NCBI GenBank assembly: GCA_946481405.1
Contig: CAMLNY010000060.1
Location: forward strand, 1 to 6,893
Source: an uncultured Brevundimonas sp.
GTDB taxonomy: Bacteria > Pseudomonadota > Alphaproteobacteria > Caulobacterales > Caulobacteraceae
Reading direction: 5' to 3'
Length of the DNA stretch: 6,893 nucleotides
The translations under genes and the position numbers were made by a program. Positions 5,676-6,893 of the stretch are shown here, piece by piece. Every line of letters begins with the position of its first letter. Positions within the stretch are counted from its first letter, which is position 1. The notes beneath the pieces were generated by a model that worked only from the letters and a program-made list of their open reading frames with translations, searched no databases and was not told the DNA's origin.

Positions 5676-6704
5676 TCAGCCCTCTTCGATCAGGAAACGC
5701 CCGGCCGGAACGGCGGGATCCGCCTTAAGCCCGGCCCGGGGTCCAAGCTGTGCGACCAGAGGCGCGGCCGCCTCGGCCTCGTCCGGGGCGCAGCGGGCCA
5801 CGAAGCGCGGCGCGGCCGTGTCGCTGAGCATTGTGTGTCTCAGATGCCGGGCGACATCGACCGCCCGGGTCGCGAGCGTTCGCCGTCCCGCCTCCAGCAG
5901 GATATCCTCCACCGGCCGTGTCCGCCACGGTAGAGCGAGTTGCAGCAATCCAAACCGGCTCAAAGGTCCAAGGACGGCCTCATCCCCCGCGAAGGCTGCC
6001 TTGGCCATCGTGGAGACCTGGGTCGGATCCAGCGCAGTCCCGACCAGATCCACCGCGACCAGCCCGCCCCAGCCGCTGAGTCGGATGAAGCGCGCCGCCT
6101 GCTTCAGCCCTTCGGCGTTCGCCCTCGCCCGGCCCCTGCGGGCGTCCCGGCCGGGCAGATGCACGTAGTCTATGTCCACAGCGATCAGGGCGCGGGTGCG
6201 CTGCACCGCGACGTCCGTCGCCCATTCGGCGAAGAAGTCACTGGCGGCCAGCGCCTCCTCCTCGGCGTCCCAACTGGCCTGGATCGCCTCGACGCCGGTG
6301 ACCGGCGTCACGCCCGGCGCGAACTGTCGCAGTCGGTCGACGACGCCGGGTCCGGGCCGGATCAGGCGGGGCTTCCCCTCCCCGGCCCCGAGCCGCTTCA
6401 GCACCGGTCCCTTGGTCTCGCGCGGCTCGGCGGTGACCTCGACCTCGAGGATCTCCCCGTCCCGGACCGTCTCGCCCTTGGCCAGAGGCAGGAAGCCCGC
6501 CCTGCCCTCGACGCCCAGATCGACGAAGGCCGCCCGGAATGCGCCCTCGGGCTCGATTACTCGGCCGACGACCCGCGCACCCAGCCGATGCTGCGGCGAA
6601 TCCGTGTCTCTATGAATGATCAGGCGTTCGAACCGTCCTCCCCGCGACACACTGCCCCGGACCTCGCCGGGCGTTTCGTCCAGGAAGACCTCGACCTCGC
6701 TCAT
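5676..6704 (-). CDS. Short RNase E/G-family protein
   Basis: This 342-residue protein belongs to the RNase E/G family but is much shorter than RNase G (489 in E. coli). An S1-like RNA-binding segment lies at ~42-95 ([21 protein letters not shown], with GRAGFLPL after it). The DNase I-like catalytic core follows: Asp177 in AVDID and Asp219 in GLVAVDLVG correspond to the two metal-binding aspartates of RNase E (D303 and D346), and N196-A-E198 matches the conserved NxEA helix. The position of E. coli N305 is Asp179. The SRFGL motif is present (249-253), but the following EMSRQR-type stretch has diverged to [10 protein letters not shown]. The CPxCxG zinc-link and small domain are absent, and the segment between S1 and core is shortened, so part of the 5'-sensor may be missing. 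Its ATG overlaps the maf stop (ATGA), implying coupling; yacG follows after 5 bases. An rRNA- or mRNA-processing role is inferred; whether it is catalytically active is uncertain. Confidence 0.85.
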   Translation of the reverse strand: MSEVEVFLDETPGEVRGSVSRGGRFERLIIHRDTDSPQHRLGARVVGRVIEPEGAFRAAFVDLGVEGRAGFLPLAKGETVRDGEILEVEVTAEPRETKGPVLKRLGAGEGKPRLIRPGPGVVDRLRQFAPGVTPVTGVEAIQASWDAEEEALAASDFFAEWATDVAVQRTRALIAVDIDYVHLPGRDARRGRARANAEGLKQAARFIRLSGWGGLVAVDLVGTALDPTQVSTMAKAAFAGDEAVLGPLSRFGLLQLALPWRTRPVEDILLEAGRRTLATRAVDVARHLRHTMLSDTAAPRFVARCAPDEAEAAAPLVAQLGPRAGLKADPAVPAGRFLIEEG

Positions 6705-6893
6705 TTGCGCCAGCCGGCGCCCGCCAGCAGATTGACCGTCTCAGGTAAGGGCAAGCCCATCACCGCCGGATGGCTGCCGACGATCCGCAGCACGAAGGCC
6801 GCCGCCGGTCCCTGGATGCCATAGGCGCCGGCCTTGCCCTTCCAGTCGCCCCCGGCGACGTAATCGGCGATCTCGGCGTCCGACAGACGTTTG
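6701..6893 (-). CDS. maf: Maf-family nucleotide pyrophosphatase, C-terminal part (5' end outside window)
   Basis: The minus-strand frame is open from the right edge to TGA at 6703-6701 and gives about 63 residues. It contains the Maf C-terminal signature: [20 protein letters not shown], then AYGIQG, and a closing [13 protein letters not shown]. Maf proteins hydrolyse non-canonical or excess nucleoside triphosphates to monophosphates. The K-A-G-A-Y-x-I-Q-G form is that of the YhdE subgroup (dTTP/UTP pyrophosphatase) rather than YceF; that is knowledge-based inference and the active-site N-terminal half lies outside. The usual SGEP is GGDW here. The stop overlaps the start of the RNase E/G-like gene by four bases. 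In many alphaproteobacteria infA lies just upstream of maf; that would be beyond the right edge. Confidence 0.93.
   Translation of the reverse strand, partial: KRLSDAEIADYVAGGDWKGKAGAYGIQGPAAAFVLRIVGSHPAVMGLPLPETVNLLAGAGWRK

Noticed and set aside
5940..6824. Plus-strand 294-codon frame opposite the RNase E/G-like and maf genes
   Set aside because: It is an antisense shadow; the minus-strand proteins have clear family motifs and overlapping starts and stops.
1..6893. Mobile elements, CRISPR array, attachment site or phage genes
   Set aside because: No transposase, integrase, regularly spaced repeats or tRNA-end duplications were seen; both tRNAs are intact with no repeated 3' end nearby.

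Overview
The window is high-GC DNA that looks like an alphaproteobacterium, most likely of the Caulobacterales (Brevundimonas/Caulobacter type). The evidence is a tRNA-His with no encoded G at position -1 and an A discriminator, a maf / short RNase E-G homologue / yacG cluster, an ExbB with a signal peptide and an Ala/Pro-rich extension, and promoter elements of the alphaproteobacterial sigma-70 kind. The assignment rests on recognised families and gene order, not on a database search.

Layout, left to right. (1) Positions 1-500, plus strand: the 3' end of an envelope protein with a Pro/Ala-rich linker and a C-terminal SPOR domain. (2) Positions 679-2442, plus strand: a 587-residue NTE-type patatin-like phospholipase with an N-terminal cyclic-nucleotide-binding-like domain, probably read from its own promoter and possibly leaderless. 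(3) Positions 2496-2572, minus strand: tRNA-His(GTG), with its own promoter. (4) Positions 2698-2727: a strong intrinsic terminator closing a minus-strand operon exbB-exbD-tonB (4832 down to 2756), which energises TonB-dependent outer-membrane transport. (5) Positions 4833-5353: about 520 bases without a convincing gene, holding the exbB upstream region. (6) Positions 5354-5429, minus strand: tRNA-Phe(GAA), with a clear promoter just downstream of yacG. (7) Positions 5491-6893, minus strand: a tightly packed cluster maf (partial) - RNase E/G-like gene - yacG, joined by a 4-base overlap and a 5-base gap.

How it works together: ExbB and ExbD form the proton-driven inner-membrane motor, and TonB carries the force across the periplasm to outer-membrane receptors. 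The maf/RNase/yacG cluster joins nucleotide-pool cleaning, RNA processing and gyrase modulation. The two tRNAs are independent transcription units whose promoters share an almost identical 12-base block just after the -10 element.

No mobile element, CRISPR array, prophage or clearly new multi-gene system is visible; this looks like core chromosome. The observations most worth following up are the shared tRNA start-site block, the loss of G-1 in tRNA-His, the possibly leaderless phospholipase with an altered phosphate-binding cassette, the minimal RNase E/G protein, and unusual features of TonB and ExbB.
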